Shown: positions 43,745 to 52,199, numbered from the stretch's first letter. The stretch is 64,000 nt of DNA from Oscillospiraceae bacterium (GCA_015066565.1 SVOB01000001.1:620001-684000); one strand, 5' to 3'. Numbers and translations: made by a program. The notes: generated from the letters alone by a model not told the origin.

Positions 43745-44227
43745 ATGAAGGATAAACTTCCTGTTTACGGTGTCGGTCCGATTTACGGCATCGGCATCTC
43801 GGCAATAAGCGTTTTAATGATAATTTTCGCAAAAACACTTTTTAAATCGGGCAGTATTGCAGGGCTTAAAATCCCGTTTCTCATACTCGGAATAATCTTT
43901 ATTCTCGGCGGTGTCGCCGTGTGGATTTCCGCAGTAATAATCGCTAAAATCGATGACGGTATCAAATCGAATACCCTTGTAACCCACGGCATTTATGCGT
44001 ATTGCCGCAATCCGATTTACACGGCGGTTACGTTCGTGAATGTCGGAGCATTGCTTATTGCGAATAATCTATGGCTTCTTATTTTGCCGTTTGGTTATTG
44101 GGTGTTTCTGACGGTGCTGATGAAGCACACCGAGGAGAAATGGCTTCTCGATATGTTCGGTCGGCAGTACACGGATTACTGCAAAACCGTCAACCGCTGC
44201 ATCCCGTGGAAGATTAAGAAGAGATAA
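43745..44227 (+). CDS. Isoprenylcysteine/phospholipid-type membrane methyltransferase
   Basis: 160 residues with about four TM segments and the ICMT/PEMT signature HGIYAYCRNPIYTAVTF (about 78-94, the RNPxY motif), then EEKWLLDMFGRQYTDYCKTV and a basic C-terminus. The family transfers methyl groups to lipids, prenylated groups or membrane thiols. It is last in the ZIP operon, one base after the previous gene, and a terminator follows. Two of the operon's five methyltransferases are therefore membrane proteins. Confidence 0.85.
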   Translation: MKDKLPVYGVGPIYGIGISAISVLMIIFAKTLFKSGSIAGLKIPFLILGIIFILGGVAVWISAVIIAKIDDGIKSNTLVTHGIYAYCRNPIYTAVTFVNVGALLIANNLWLLILPFGYWVFLTVLMKHTEEKWLLDMFGRQYTDYCKTVNRCIPWKIKKR

Positions 44228-44262
44228 CACAAAACAAGCAGAAAATGAAAAAGTATAATCAT

Positions 44263-44294
44263 AACCCTCGAAGGCTTCTCCTTCGGGGTTTTGC
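44263..44294 (+). terminator. Terminator of the ZIP-methyltransferase operon
   Basis: AACCCTCGAAGG (44263-44274) pairs with CCTTCGGGGTT (from 44280), then TTGCTTTG. It has the same CCCCGAAG core as other terminators in the window. Confidence 0.75.
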
Positions 44295-44327
44295 TTTGTC
44301 TTATAAAAATTTTATCGTTGGCTTGAC

Positions 44328-44422
44328 TTACACCGCCAAGCCGACCTGATTCAGATAACTGTCTGCTTTTTCTACGCTTATTGATTGGAAGTTGTCAAAT
44401 ACATCTGCATAGGTGTCGAGGT
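44328..44422 (-). pseudogene. C-terminal fragment of a tyrosine integrase
   Basis: Leftward frame DTYADVFDNFQSISVEKADS then YLNQVGLAV and a stop, the typical end of a clostridial phage/ICE tyrosine recombinase; all upstream parts are missing. A very similar fragment is at 56061-56215 in the same orientation. The rest of 44295-44557 shows nothing clear apart from the AAGGAG ribosome site of the next gene. Confidence 0.65.
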
Positions 44423-44557
44423 TTTTGATTAGTGGTTGAGGTTGAGAAAAAAATATTTTTTAAATCTTTAGGTTCTCTTAAGGTTCGGCATATATACTTG
44501 AGCCGTACTCAAAAGAGTATTAACAAAAAATCAGCATAAATATAAGGAGTAATAAAT

Positions 44558-46150
44558 ATGAAACGCAAAATAATAGCAGTTATTCTTGCAATAGCGATGA
44601 TTTTAACCTTAACTTTAACAGCCTTTGCAGAAGGCGGCCCCGGCGGAACACCTCCCTCAGGCTCACCTCCCGGAGGCGCACCCGGCGGCTCAAGCTCAAG
44701 CTCGGTAACTTACAGCGGAGCAACAAGCATAAGTTCAAGTGAAACGCAGACAAACCAGACTTATGCATCTTCAAGCGCTGATGAAAACGCTCTGCTTATC
44801 GACACTTCCGACAGCGTAACAATTACAAATCCCACGGTTACCAAATCGGGTAACTCGGACGGCGGAGACAACTGTAATTTCTACGGCATCAACTCGGGCA
44901 TTACGGTAAAAGGCGGCGGCACGGTAACCATCACGGGCGGTACGGTTGAAGCAACCGCAACAGGCGCTAATGGCGTATTCTCATACGGCGGCAACGGCGG
45001 ACAGAACGGCGCAGACGGCGACGGCACAACAGTTATCATTAAAGACACAGTCATAAACACCACGGGCGATAACGGCGGCGGTATTATGACAACGGGCGGC
45101 GGCATTATGCAGGCTGAAAACCTCACCGTCACAACCTCAGGACGCTCATCTGCGGCAATCCGTACCGACAGAGGCGGCGGAACAGTTACCGTAACATGCG
45201 GCAGCTACACCACAAGCGGACTCGGTTCTCCTGCAATTTATTCAACTGCAGATATTACTGTTTCGGACGCAACTCTTGTTTCAAACCTTTCGGAAGGCGT
45301 ATGCATTGAAGGTAAGAACAGCGTAACAATCAACAGCTCTGATTTAACCGCAAACAATACCCAGATGAACGGAAATGCAACTTTCCTTGATTCGATTATG
45401 ATTTATCAGTCAATGTCAGGTGACGCAGACAGCGGTACCTCCTCGTTCACAATGAACGGAGGCACACTGACAAGCAAAAGCGGTCATGTATTCCATGTTA
45501 CAAACACAAATGCAATTATCAATCTGTCGGGTGTAACAATCAATAACGAGGACAGCAGTAATGTTCTTCTTTCAGTCTGTGACGACGGCTGGAGCGGTTC
45601 TTCAAATATTGCAACGCTCAATACAGACGGACAGATTCTTAACGGAACAATCCTTGTAGGTGATAATTCAACACTGGCTCTTAATCTTACGAATTCTTCC
45701 GCATTCACGGGAACAGTCAGCGGTGAAATCACAAACGCAAAGGGAACAACGGTTTCAACCAATGTCGGTACGGTCAGCGTAACTCTTGACGACACGAGCA
45801 AATGGTCGCTCACTGCTGACACATACATTACCGAATTCAACGGAAATGCGGCAAATGTTATCAATAACGGCTACACTCTCTATGTTAACGGCGTAGCACT
45901 TGAAGGCACATCCGATTCGGGTGAAATGCCCACACAAACAGAAAACACAGTAGTTACAACTTCTGCAAACACAACCGGCACAGCAGATGCAGTTACAACA
46001 GAAGAAAATAACAACACAGTTCTTTATGTAATCATCGGCGTTGCGGCAGCAGCAGTAATTGCAACAGTTACGGCAGTGGTAATTAAGAAGAAAAACAGCT
46101 CAAACAATACTGACGCCGAAGCAAAAAGCGAAGGCAATAACGAAGAATAA
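44558..46150 (+). CDS. Membrane-anchored surface protein with beta-helix repeats
   Basis: A surface protein of 530 residues. Signal peptide 1-24 (MKRKIIAVILAIAMILTLTL), a Gly/Pro/Ser-rich stretch (25-50), then repeated short strands with turns such as VTITGGTVEAT, NGGGIMTTGGGIMQA and GGTLTSKSGH that suggest a right-handed beta-helix (about 60-390). A Thr-rich spacer follows (450-480), and the end is a TM helix (VLYVIIGVAAAAVIATVTAV) with a lysine stop signal. There is no LPxTG. It probably displays a binding or adhesive helix at the cell surface. The ligand is unknown. Confidence 0.8.
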   Translation: MKRKIIAVILAIAMILTLTLTAFAEGGPGGTPPSGSPPGGAPGGSSSSSVTYSGATSISSSETQTNQTYASSSADENALLIDTSDSVTITNPTVTKSGNSDGGDNCNFYGINSGITVKGGGTVTITGGTVEATATGANGVFSYGGNGGQNGADGDGTTVIIKDTVINTTGDNGGGIMTTGGGIMQAENLTVTTSGRSSAAIRTDRGGGTVTVTCGSYTTSGLGSPAIYSTADITVSDATLVSNLSEGVCIEGKNSVTINSSDLTANNTQMNGNATFLDSIMIYQSMSGDADSGTSSFTMNGGTLTSKSGHVFHVTNTNAIINLSGVTINNEDSSNVLLSVCDDGWSGSSNIATLNTDGQILNGTILVGDNSTLALNLTNSSAFTGTVSGEITNAKGTTVSTNVGTVSVTLDDTSKWSLTADTYITEFNGNAANVINNGYTLYVNGVALEGTSDSGEMPTQTENTVVTTSANTTGTADAVTTEENNNTVLYVIIGVAAAAVIATVTAVVIKKKNSSNNTDAEAKSEGNNEE

Positions 46151-46165
46151 CCCTTAAAACTAACT

Positions 46166-46197
46166 AACCCCGAAGTGAATTTACACTTCGGGGTTTA
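46166..46197 (+). terminator. Terminator after the surface protein gene
   Basis: AACCCCGAAGTG (46166-46177) pairs with CACTTCGGGGTT (46184-46195), then TAACTTT. Confidence 0.8.
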
Positions 46198-46200
46198 ACT

Positions 46201-46278
46201 TTAACCGTGAGTCCAAGCATCGCCTGATGGCGTCTTGTTTCGGCAAGCCGAAAGAACGGGCAGTAGCCCGAGCCCACT
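46201..46278 (-). repeat. Gene-end repeat, copy 2 (partner at 31690)
   Basis: Begins TTAACCGTGAGTCCAAGCAT and CGCC like the copy at 31690, then differs by an insertion before ACGGGCAGTAGCCCGAGCCCA. In leftward translation it again reads AMLGLTVK, the end of an unrecognised protein. It marks the left edge of the restriction island. Confidence 0.5.
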
Positions 46279-46307
46279 GTTTATTATTCAAAAACGCAAA
46301 TTGGATC

Positions 46308-46336
46308 TTGCTATTATTCCAAAGTTGGAATATAAT
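46308..46336 (+). promoter_or_regulatory. Restriction island promoter with a palindrome in the spacer
   Basis: TTGCTA (46308-46313), 17-base spacer, TATAAT (46331-46336). The spacer holds ATTCCAAAGTTGGAAT (46316-46331), with arms ATTCCAA/TTGGAAT. The first gene product has its own DNA-binding domain, so autoregulation by the methylase is a reasonable inference. Confidence 0.65.
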
Positions 46337-46363
46337 AGAGTTAGCAAAATTGAGGTGATACAT

Positions 46364-47431
46364 ATGACGGGTTTTATGACTGCAAGCGAAGCGGCTGTAA
46401 AGTGGAATATTTCGCATAGACGAGTAATAACACTTTGTAACGAAAACAGAATCGAAGGAGTAGGAATGCTCGGCAAGATGTGGATAATCCCCATCGATGC
46501 AGAAAAGCCGATAGATGCTCGCACTACAAGATACGATGAAACAGTTAATGCAAAACCGTTTCTGAAGTGGGCAGGCGGAAAAGGTCAGCTTCTCGATACT
46601 CTTCGCACATACTATCCGGAAGGACTTAGCACAACAATAACAAAATATTGTGAGCCAATGGTCGGTGCAGGTGCGATGTTGTTTGATATCCTCAACAACT
46701 ATGATTTAGATGAAGTAATGATTTGCGATAGTAATGCAGAACTAATCAATACATACATCGAATTAAAAAACAATGTTTCAGAATTGATACAGCTTCTTCA
46801 ACAATTCGAGAAAGAACACCTTGCCAAAGAAGGTGAACAGAGAAAAGAATACTATTATTCTCAAAGAGAGTTATATAACAGCCTCATCGCAAAGAAAACC
46901 GCTAATGCGACACTCAAGGCAGCATTATTCATATATCTCAACAAGACTTGCTTTAACGGACTTTACAGAGTCAATCGTCGCGGTGAATACAATGTCCCAA
47001 TGGGCTCATACAACAACCCGACAATATGCGATATTGAGAACTTGTTGCTTGTATCAAAGAGACTTGAAAAAGTTACAGTAATTGCCAGTGATTACAAACA
47101 AACGGAATCATTCATTGATAATAAAACATTCGTATACTTTGATCCGCCCTACAGGCCGTTAAGTAAGACTGCAGAATTCACCTCATATACGGAAACCGAA
47201 TTCAATGACGAGAATCAAATTGAATTGGCGCAATATATAAAGCACCTTTCGGACAAAGGTGCAAAGATATTGGCTAGCAATTCCGATCCGAAAAACACCA
47301 ATCCAGATGACAACTTCTTTGATGATTTGTACAAGCCGTTGAAGATTGAAAGAGTTAACGCAAAACGAGCAATTAACAGTAAAGGCAGTAAGCGTGGTAA
47401 TGTCAGTGAACTGCTTATATGTAATTATTGA
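46364..47431 (+). CDS. Dam-type DNA adenine methyltransferase with an N-terminal helix-turn-helix
   Basis: 355 residues. The first 50 (TASEAAVKWNISHRRVITLC..MLGKMWIIPIDAEKPIDAR) are an excisionase/MerR-like winged helix often fused to this class. The rest is a D12-class N6-adenine methylase: FLKWAGGKGQLLDTL (SAM motif I, about 65), YLNKTCFNGLYRVNRRGEYN, and the catalytic YFDPPYRPL (about 265). Dam-type enzymes of this sort methylate adenine in GATC, matching the MutH/Sau3AI-like nuclease encoded two genes on. ATG 46364 follows TGAGGTGA; the longer frame from 46235 crosses the promoter. Confidence 0.9.
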   Translation: MTGFMTASEAAVKWNISHRRVITLCNENRIEGVGMLGKMWIIPIDAEKPIDARTTRYDETVNAKPFLKWAGGKGQLLDTLRTYYPEGLSTTITKYCEPMVGAGAMLFDILNNYDLDEVMICDSNAELINTYIELKNNVSELIQLLQQFEKEHLAKEGEQRKEYYYSQRELYNSLIAKKTANATLKAALFIYLNKTCFNGLYRVNRRGEYNVPMGSYNNPTICDIENLLLVSKRLEKVTVIASDYKQTESFIDNKTFVYFDPPYRPLSKTAEFTSYTETEFNDENQIELAQYIKHLSDKGAKILASNSDPKNTNPDDNFFDDLYKPLKIERVNAKRAINSKGSKRGNVSELLICNY

Positions 47432-47441
47432 GGAGAAAAAT

Positions 47442-48263
47442 ATGAGAAAAAATATTGAGTTTTCAAAAGAAGAGGAAAAAGAACTCTTAAATAGTTTTTA
47501 TAATTATTTTGAAGATGGTTTTAAGTTTGAAAAGTTTCTTAAGATATATTTAGAAAAATTAGGTTTAGAGGAAGTTTATGTTACGAGAAGCACTGGGGAT
47601 GGCGGGATTGATTTAACAGCAATTCGTAAGGGCATAGGTGAATTCTCACAATCAGTCGATGAACAATACTACATACAAGCAAAAAGATATTCGCCGGAAA
47701 GTACAATATCTCCTGAAAAAATCAGAGCATTAAGAGGTTCTTTTTCATCAGGAAAAGGATTGTTTATTACAACAGGTAAGGTCTCGAAAAAAGCTAAAGA
47801 AGACGCATTGAGCATAGACCAAAGCAGACCTATCATTGTTATTGATGGTAGCGAACTGTTAGCCAGTTGTGTGGATATGGAGCTCGGTTTTTCTTTTAAG
47901 CCTTGTTTCAGTTCTGTTGCTCTTGATGACTTAATGGCTTCACACGACGTAATTGTCACTTCAAGTGAAGAACAATATGTTGAAAGGATAATCACACAAA
48001 ACGATATAAGAGCATATATTCTTCCAATGCCGAGAGTAATAAGAGAAAGAATTCCCGATAAACAGAACAAAGTTTTTATCTCTTTTAACAATGATTCATT
48101 TAAAGAGTATTCCATTGACGCAGGTCACAGATATATTGCTGGCATTTCAAGCGTTTATAAAGAAAACGGGTTAAGGCAATCTGATGGAACTCTACATTCG
48201 AAAAAATCTTTGTGGACGATTGATGACGATTTGAAAATAAGAATTAAGATTGTAGAATTGTAA
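47442..48263 (+). CDS. Mrr-type restriction endonuclease
   Basis: 273 residues from the ATG at 47442 (GAGGAGA before it). A PD-(D/E)xK Mrr catalytic domain spans about 15-150: FEKFLKIYLEKLGLEEVYVT, GDGGIDLTAIRKG (catalytic Asp) and EQYYIQAKRYS (QxK), then GLFITTGKVSKKA. The C-terminal half (about 160-273) is unassigned. Mrr proteins usually cut methylated foreign DNA, so its place right after an adenine methylase is curious: either the specificities differ or it is a type II nuclease using this fold. It starts ten bases after the methylase. Confidence 0.8.
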   Translation: MRKNIEFSKEEEKELLNSFYNYFEDGFKFEKFLKIYLEKLGLEEVYVTRSTGDGGIDLTAIRKGIGEFSQSVDEQYYIQAKRYSPESTISPEKIRALRGSFSSGKGLFITTGKVSKKAKEDALSIDQSRPIIVIDGSELLASCVDMELGFSFKPCFSSVALDDLMASHDVIVTSSEEQYVERIITQNDIRAYILPMPRVIRERIPDKQNKVFISFNNDSFKEYSIDAGHRYIAGISSVYKENGLRQSDGTLHSKKSLWTIDDDLKIRIKIVEL

Positions 48264-48282
48264 TGTTTGAGGGTGTAAGAAC

Positions 48283-48942
48283 ATGAAACTAAAAGAAGCG
48301 CAAAAAAAGATTATCGATATATGCAACATTCCTTTTTCTGATTTGTTTGATGAAGACGATTTTGCATTAATAAAAAAGAACAAAGGAAAAACCGGTCAGC
48401 TTCTCGAATTGGCGCTTGGTAAGAAACTTAGCAATGCAAATCTTGATTTTGAAGATGGCGAGTTGAAAACCAACAAATGTGACGCTTCTGGTAATCCGAA
48501 AGAGACTGTTTTCATTACTCAAATATCTTGTGTTATTGATGAGTTAATAGATGAAAAGCCGTTTGAGGAAACACATCTCTACGAAAAGATAAACAATATC
48601 CTTTATGTACCGGTTTGCAAGGAAGGTGATCCACACAACTGGATGTTCCTTGATGCAATACATATTGATTTAACAAAACCTGAGTTTGCTCCTCTTTTAG
48701 ATACTTGGAGAAATGACTATTATTCAATTTGCAAACAATTGAAGACTCATATTGAAAACAGTCCGGACGGTTTTATTCATACGTCTAATGGAACGCACAT
48801 TCAGGTTCGCAGCAAGGATTCAAAACCGTATCACCCGATTTACTCAAAGCATTACAAAAGGAATATATCAAACAAAAACCACGCTTTTTATTTTCAAAAG
48901 CAGTTTGTGTATGATGTAAGAAAGGTTTATGGTGAAAAATAA
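48283..48942 (+). CDS. MutH/Sau3AI-family GATC restriction endonuclease
   Basis: 219 residues. The family core is clear: KGKTGQLLELALGKKL (about 36-51), then LDFEDGELKTNKCDASGNPK with the D-x-GELK active site (about 56-64). MutH and Sau3AI cut at GATC; together with the Dam-type methylase two genes earlier this makes a complete GATC restriction-modification pair. The sequence preference is inferred from family, not proven. The gene ends by overlapping the next start by one base (TAATG). Confidence 0.85.
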   Translation: MKLKEAQKKIIDICNIPFSDLFDEDDFALIKKNKGKTGQLLELALGKKLSNANLDFEDGELKTNKCDASGNPKETVFITQISCVIDELIDEKPFEETHLYEKINNILYVPVCKEGDPHNWMFLDAIHIDLTKPEFAPLLDTWRNDYYSICKQLKTHIENSPDGFIHTSNGTHIQVRSKDSKPYHPIYSKHYKRNISNKNHAFYFQKQFVYDVRKVYGEK

Positions 48943-49478
48943 TGCCCATTAATACTCATGGCGGTGGCGCAAGGACAAATGCAAATGGCTTAAAATTTGA
49001 ACAAGAAACCAGTTTAGCAGAAGCATTACTAAACGCCGGATATCTGGTATCAAATGCTATTACATATGTTATGGATAAATATAACAATCCATTGGGAATA
49101 TTAGCACCTAAAGAACAACTTTATAAAAGAATACTCATACCAGAAGGAATAGATTGGCATAACTATATCTCAAAGAAACTATTACCTGATGAAGCTTTTT
49201 TGAATTATTCAAACGAAACGATTTATATTATCGAAAAGAAGTTTCAGCATGGTGGAGGTTCAGTTGATGAGAAACTTCAAACTTGCGCTTTTAAAAAATG
49301 GGAGTACGAGAAACTCTTTTCTGATACAGATTATAATGTTGAATATATTTATGTTTGCAACGATTGGTTTTCTCAGCCTTGTTATGCCGATGTGCATGAA
49401 TATATCAATATGGTTGGATGCCACATTTTCTTTAATGAAATACCATTGGATTTTTTAGAAATACCATCTACATTTTAG
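48942..49478 (+). CDS. PD-(D/E)xK restriction endonuclease
   Basis: A nuclease of 178 residues. The likely active site is DEAFLNYSNETIYIIEKKFQ (about 85-104), an acid-x(n)-E-K-K pattern, followed by GGGSVDEKLQTCAFKKWEYE, characteristic of a type II REase group in gut bacteria. The exact specificity is unknown. It overlaps the MutH-like gene by one base and is followed nine bases on by a methyltransferase, which is probably its cognate enzyme. Confidence 0.75.
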   Translation: MPINTHGGGARTNANGLKFEQETSLAEALLNAGYLVSNAITYVMDKYNNPLGILAPKEQLYKRILIPEGIDWHNYISKKLLPDEAFLNYSNETIYIIEKKFQHGGGSVDEKLQTCAFKKWEYEKLFSDTDYNVEYIYVCNDWFSQPCYADVHEYINMVGCHIFFNEIPLDFLEIPSTF

Positions 49479-49487
49479 GAGAAACAA

Positions 49488-50231
49488 ATGGCAAGTAAGA
49501 TTAAAACCTGGGAACCAGACGATTTCGAACTTGAAACAAATACAGTTTGGTCTTTCCCTGATAGAGGCAAATGGGCTACACATGATGCAAAATACCGTGG
49601 CAATTGGTCTCCGTACATACCGAGGAACATAATACTGCGCTATTCAGAAGAAGGCGACTTGGTGCTTGACCAGTTTGCCGGGGGCGGCACAACTCTTGTC
49701 GAAGCGAAACTGCTTAACAGAAATGTTGTTGGCATTGATGTTAACCCCGACGCTCTTGAGAGATGCAAGGAAAAGTGCGATTTTGAGCGAGATAACTGCG
49801 GAACAGTACATATTAAACTCGGAGATGCAAGGAACATTGATTTTCTTCCTGATGAATCGGTTGACCTTATTTGCACACATCCGCCTTATGCCAATATAAT
49901 TCAATATAGCGAAGATATTGAAAACGACCTTTCTCACCTGAAAGTTCCGGAGTTTCTTGAAGAAATGAAAAAGGTAGCCGCTGAGAGTTACCGTGTTTTG
50001 AAGCCGGGTAAATTCTGTGCTATCTTAATGGGCGATACAAGACAAAAAGGTCATATGATACCGATGAGCTTTGATGTAATGCAAATCTTTCAGGATGCGG
50101 GATTCAAACTCAAAGAGCTGATTATTAAAGAGCAGCACAACTGCAAAGCAACAGGCTATTGGAAAACAAACAGTATTAAATATAATTTCTTGCTAATTGC
50201 ACATGAATACTTATTTGTATTTCATAAATAA
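49488..50231 (+). CDS. DNA methyltransferase (N4/N6 type)
   Basis: 247 residues. SAM motif FAGGGTTLVEAKLLNRNVVG (about 61-80) comes before the catalytic CTHPPYANI (about 128-136). The THPPY motif resembles the (D/S/N)PPY box of amino-methyltransferases, and a target region follows. It starts after a GGAG site. It probably protects the site cut by the nuclease encoded just upstream. Threonine in place of the usual acidic/Asn/Ser before PPY is a mild departure seen in TRM11-like members. Confidence 0.8.
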   Translation: MASKIKTWEPDDFELETNTVWSFPDRGKWATHDAKYRGNWSPYIPRNIILRYSEEGDLVLDQFAGGGTTLVEAKLLNRNVVGIDVNPDALERCKEKCDFERDNCGTVHIKLGDARNIDFLPDESVDLICTHPPYANIIQYSEDIENDLSHLKVPEFLEEMKKVAAESYRVLKPGKFCAILMGDTRQKGHMIPMSFDVMQIFQDAGFKLKELIIKEQHNCKATGYWKTNSIKYNFLLIAHEYLFVFHK

Positions 50232-50243
50232 TAAGGAGCACAA

Positions 50244-51473
50244 ATGAAGAATTATTTTGAATTTACCACTTCAGAAATTAAATATCTTGAATCTATTAAC
50301 GCAAAACATGACGGACAGTTATCTCCCTATGCTTGTAGGAATATTGATGCTGTCAGGGAACACAAAAAAATCAACTACTCAATCATAAGACCAGCATTTT
50401 CGTATGATGTGGATTGTATTATTCACAGTCCGGTTTACAATAGATATGCTGATAAAACGCAGGTGTTCTCATTTTATAAAAATGATGATATTACAAGACG
50501 TGCCCTTCATGTTCAATTTGTATCAAAAATTGCAAGGACAATAGGAAGAGCGTTAAATCTAAATTTAGATTTGATTGAAGCAATAGCACTTGGTCACGAT
50601 ATGGGACATACGCCTTTTGGTCACAAAGGTGAACAGTTTCTAAGCGAATGTTATCAAAAACATACCCAAAATGATAATGGTAAAACAAGATTCTTTAACC
50701 ATAATGTTCATAGTGCACGCTTGTTCAGGTATATAATCTACAGCAACTTAACACTGCAAACTTTAAGTGGAATATTATCACATAATGGAGAGAAAGTATG
50801 CAAAGAGTATGCTCCATCCGATTTGAGCAATTTTGAAGAATTTGATAGTGTTTTAGAGAAGTGTTTTATTGATAATGATTTTCATAAAACGCTTCGTCCT
50901 AACACCTTGGAAGGATGCGTCGTGCGTATAAGTGATATGATTGCTTATGCTGGAAAAGACAGGCAAGATTTGCATAAAGCGAAATTAATTACGGATAAAG
51001 AATTTGAAACCTCTCGTTTAATAGGAGTAAAAAACAGCGACATTATTTCTAATTTGATTGTTAATATAATAAAGAATAGTATTGATTCTCCTTCTTTAAA
51101 TATGGACGAGGAAGTATTTAATGATTTAAAAGATTTAATTAATGAAAACTATGAGATAATTTACGGAAATAAAGAATTGAATGCTCCTTATTATGAAATT
51201 GTTAAACCGTTAATGGAAAAATTGTATGCCGTATTGCTTGATGATGTCAAAAATAGAAATTATGATTCACCAGTATTTCAGCACTATTTGAATGACTCAA
51301 TAATGGGAAACTGTTATCGTGAAAATGAATCCAGAGCAATAATAGCCGACCCGAATGAGATTGTAACAGACTATATCGCAAGTATGACAGATGATTATTT
51401 TATTGACATTTGTAGTTATTTACATATTAATGATGAGGCAATTAGAAAATTAAAATATCACGAATATTTTTGA
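50244..51473 (+). CDS. HD-domain dNTP triphosphohydrolase (dGTPase-like)
   Basis: A hydrolase of 409 residues. YDVDCIIHSPVYNRYADKTQ (about 47-66) is the conserved dNTPase start (family IIHS..R..KTQVF), and ALGHDMGHTPFGHKGEQFL (about 111-129) carries the HD metal site. HNVHSARLFRYI and VVRISDMIAYAGKDRQDLHK follow. These enzymes split dNTPs to nucleoside and triphosphate. In defence settings dGTPases starve phages of nucleotides; the location inside a restriction island supports that reading (inference), although housekeeping DNA-precursor control is possible. It starts 12 bases after the methyltransferase. Confidence 0.85.
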   Translation: MKNYFEFTTSEIKYLESINAKHDGQLSPYACRNIDAVREHKKINYSIIRPAFSYDVDCIIHSPVYNRYADKTQVFSFYKNDDITRRALHVQFVSKIARTIGRALNLNLDLIEAIALGHDMGHTPFGHKGEQFLSECYQKHTQNDNGKTRFFNHNVHSARLFRYIIYSNLTLQTLSGILSHNGEKVCKEYAPSDLSNFEEFDSVLEKCFIDNDFHKTLRPNTLEGCVVRISDMIAYAGKDRQDLHKAKLITDKEFETSRLIGVKNSDIISNLIVNIIKNSIDSPSLNMDEEVFNDLKDLINENYEIIYGNKELNAPYYEIVKPLMEKLYAVLLDDVKNRNYDSPVFQHYLNDSIMGNCYRENESRAIIADPNEIVTDYIASMTDDYFIDICSYLHINDEAIRKLKYHEYF

Positions 51474-51543
51474 TAGAAAAGTTCCGCCAACCCCCTGCAG
51501 AAAAAGATTTAATAAATAAGATTAAAAAGGAGTTTCACTTAAA

Positions 51544-51843
51544 ATGAGGAAGAATGAGTATAATTCTATAGATGAGTTTGTTTCACAATACACAGGCGTA
51601 TGGAACCCGTCTGAAAGACACTGGTTCGGTCTGGATTTCTCCTATAATGGATCGACGTATCGCTTGAATACTGGTTCTATGTTCAACAAGCAAAATACTA
51701 TTCTCCCTGATGGAAGGGAAGCGGTTTTTGGGTTGTATCGTAAGACGACAGTCCTTCATTTTTATTATTTTGCCATACCTTTTTTGTGCAATACCCAAAA
51801 CATATCCCCGTTGCACCTCGTATGCACTTCTGCGCTGAAATAG
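51544..51843 (+). pseudogene. Small protein truncated by dispersed repeat R5
   Basis: AAAGGAG precedes the ATG at 51544. The first 66 residues look like a real conserved protein (EYNSIDEFVSQYTGVWNPSE, HWFGLDFSYNGSTYRLNTGS, ILPDGREAVFGLYRK). Beyond about 51745 the frame becomes hydrophobic filler, and near 51804 it enters repeat R5 and stops inside it at 51841. The original C-terminus is lost. It is the last gene of the island. The intact family is not recognised. Confidence 0.6.
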
Positions 51844-52030
51844 AAAACACTGTAATACACTGTTTGACACAGGATGAAATATGGGGAAGTATAATCCGCA
51901 GGATTGACGGTGAGAGTGCAACTGAATACAACCAAATACAACAGAAAAAGCAGGATTGAAAGACTAATCAATCCTGCTTTTTGGTGCGAGAGTGGGGTAT
52001 GCTTTCCCCCTCTCGCTTACTGTTTACAGC
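51804..52030 (+). repeat. Dispersed repeat copy R5 (complete)
   Basis: About 225 bp, nearly the same as R2: CCCCGTTGCACCTCGTATGC, AATACACTGTTTGACACAGG, GATGAAATATGGGGAAG, the GCAGGATTGAAAGACTAATC terminator hairpin and the GCGAGAGTGGGG / CCCCCTCTCGC hairpin. It forms the right boundary of the restriction island, as R2 does for the MmeI module. Between it and 52200 only AT-rich DNA is seen. Confidence 0.75.
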
Positions 52031-52199
52031 GGTTGTTAAGTTTTCGTTTGGTTAGTGGTTGAGCTTGGCGGTTTCAAAGCTCTTTTTTCAGCATACACCA
52101 ATCACTCTTATTAGTTAAAAAGACATTTACTCTAAGAAAAATATATAGTATAATTAAATACAGCACAGGTCCCCTAATAAAGTGAAAGGGCTTGAGATT

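Noticed and set aside
46235-46363. Longer start for the Dam-type methylase at 46235
   Set aside because: It would run through the -35/-10 promoter and has no ribosome site, whereas 46364 has TGAGGTGA before it.
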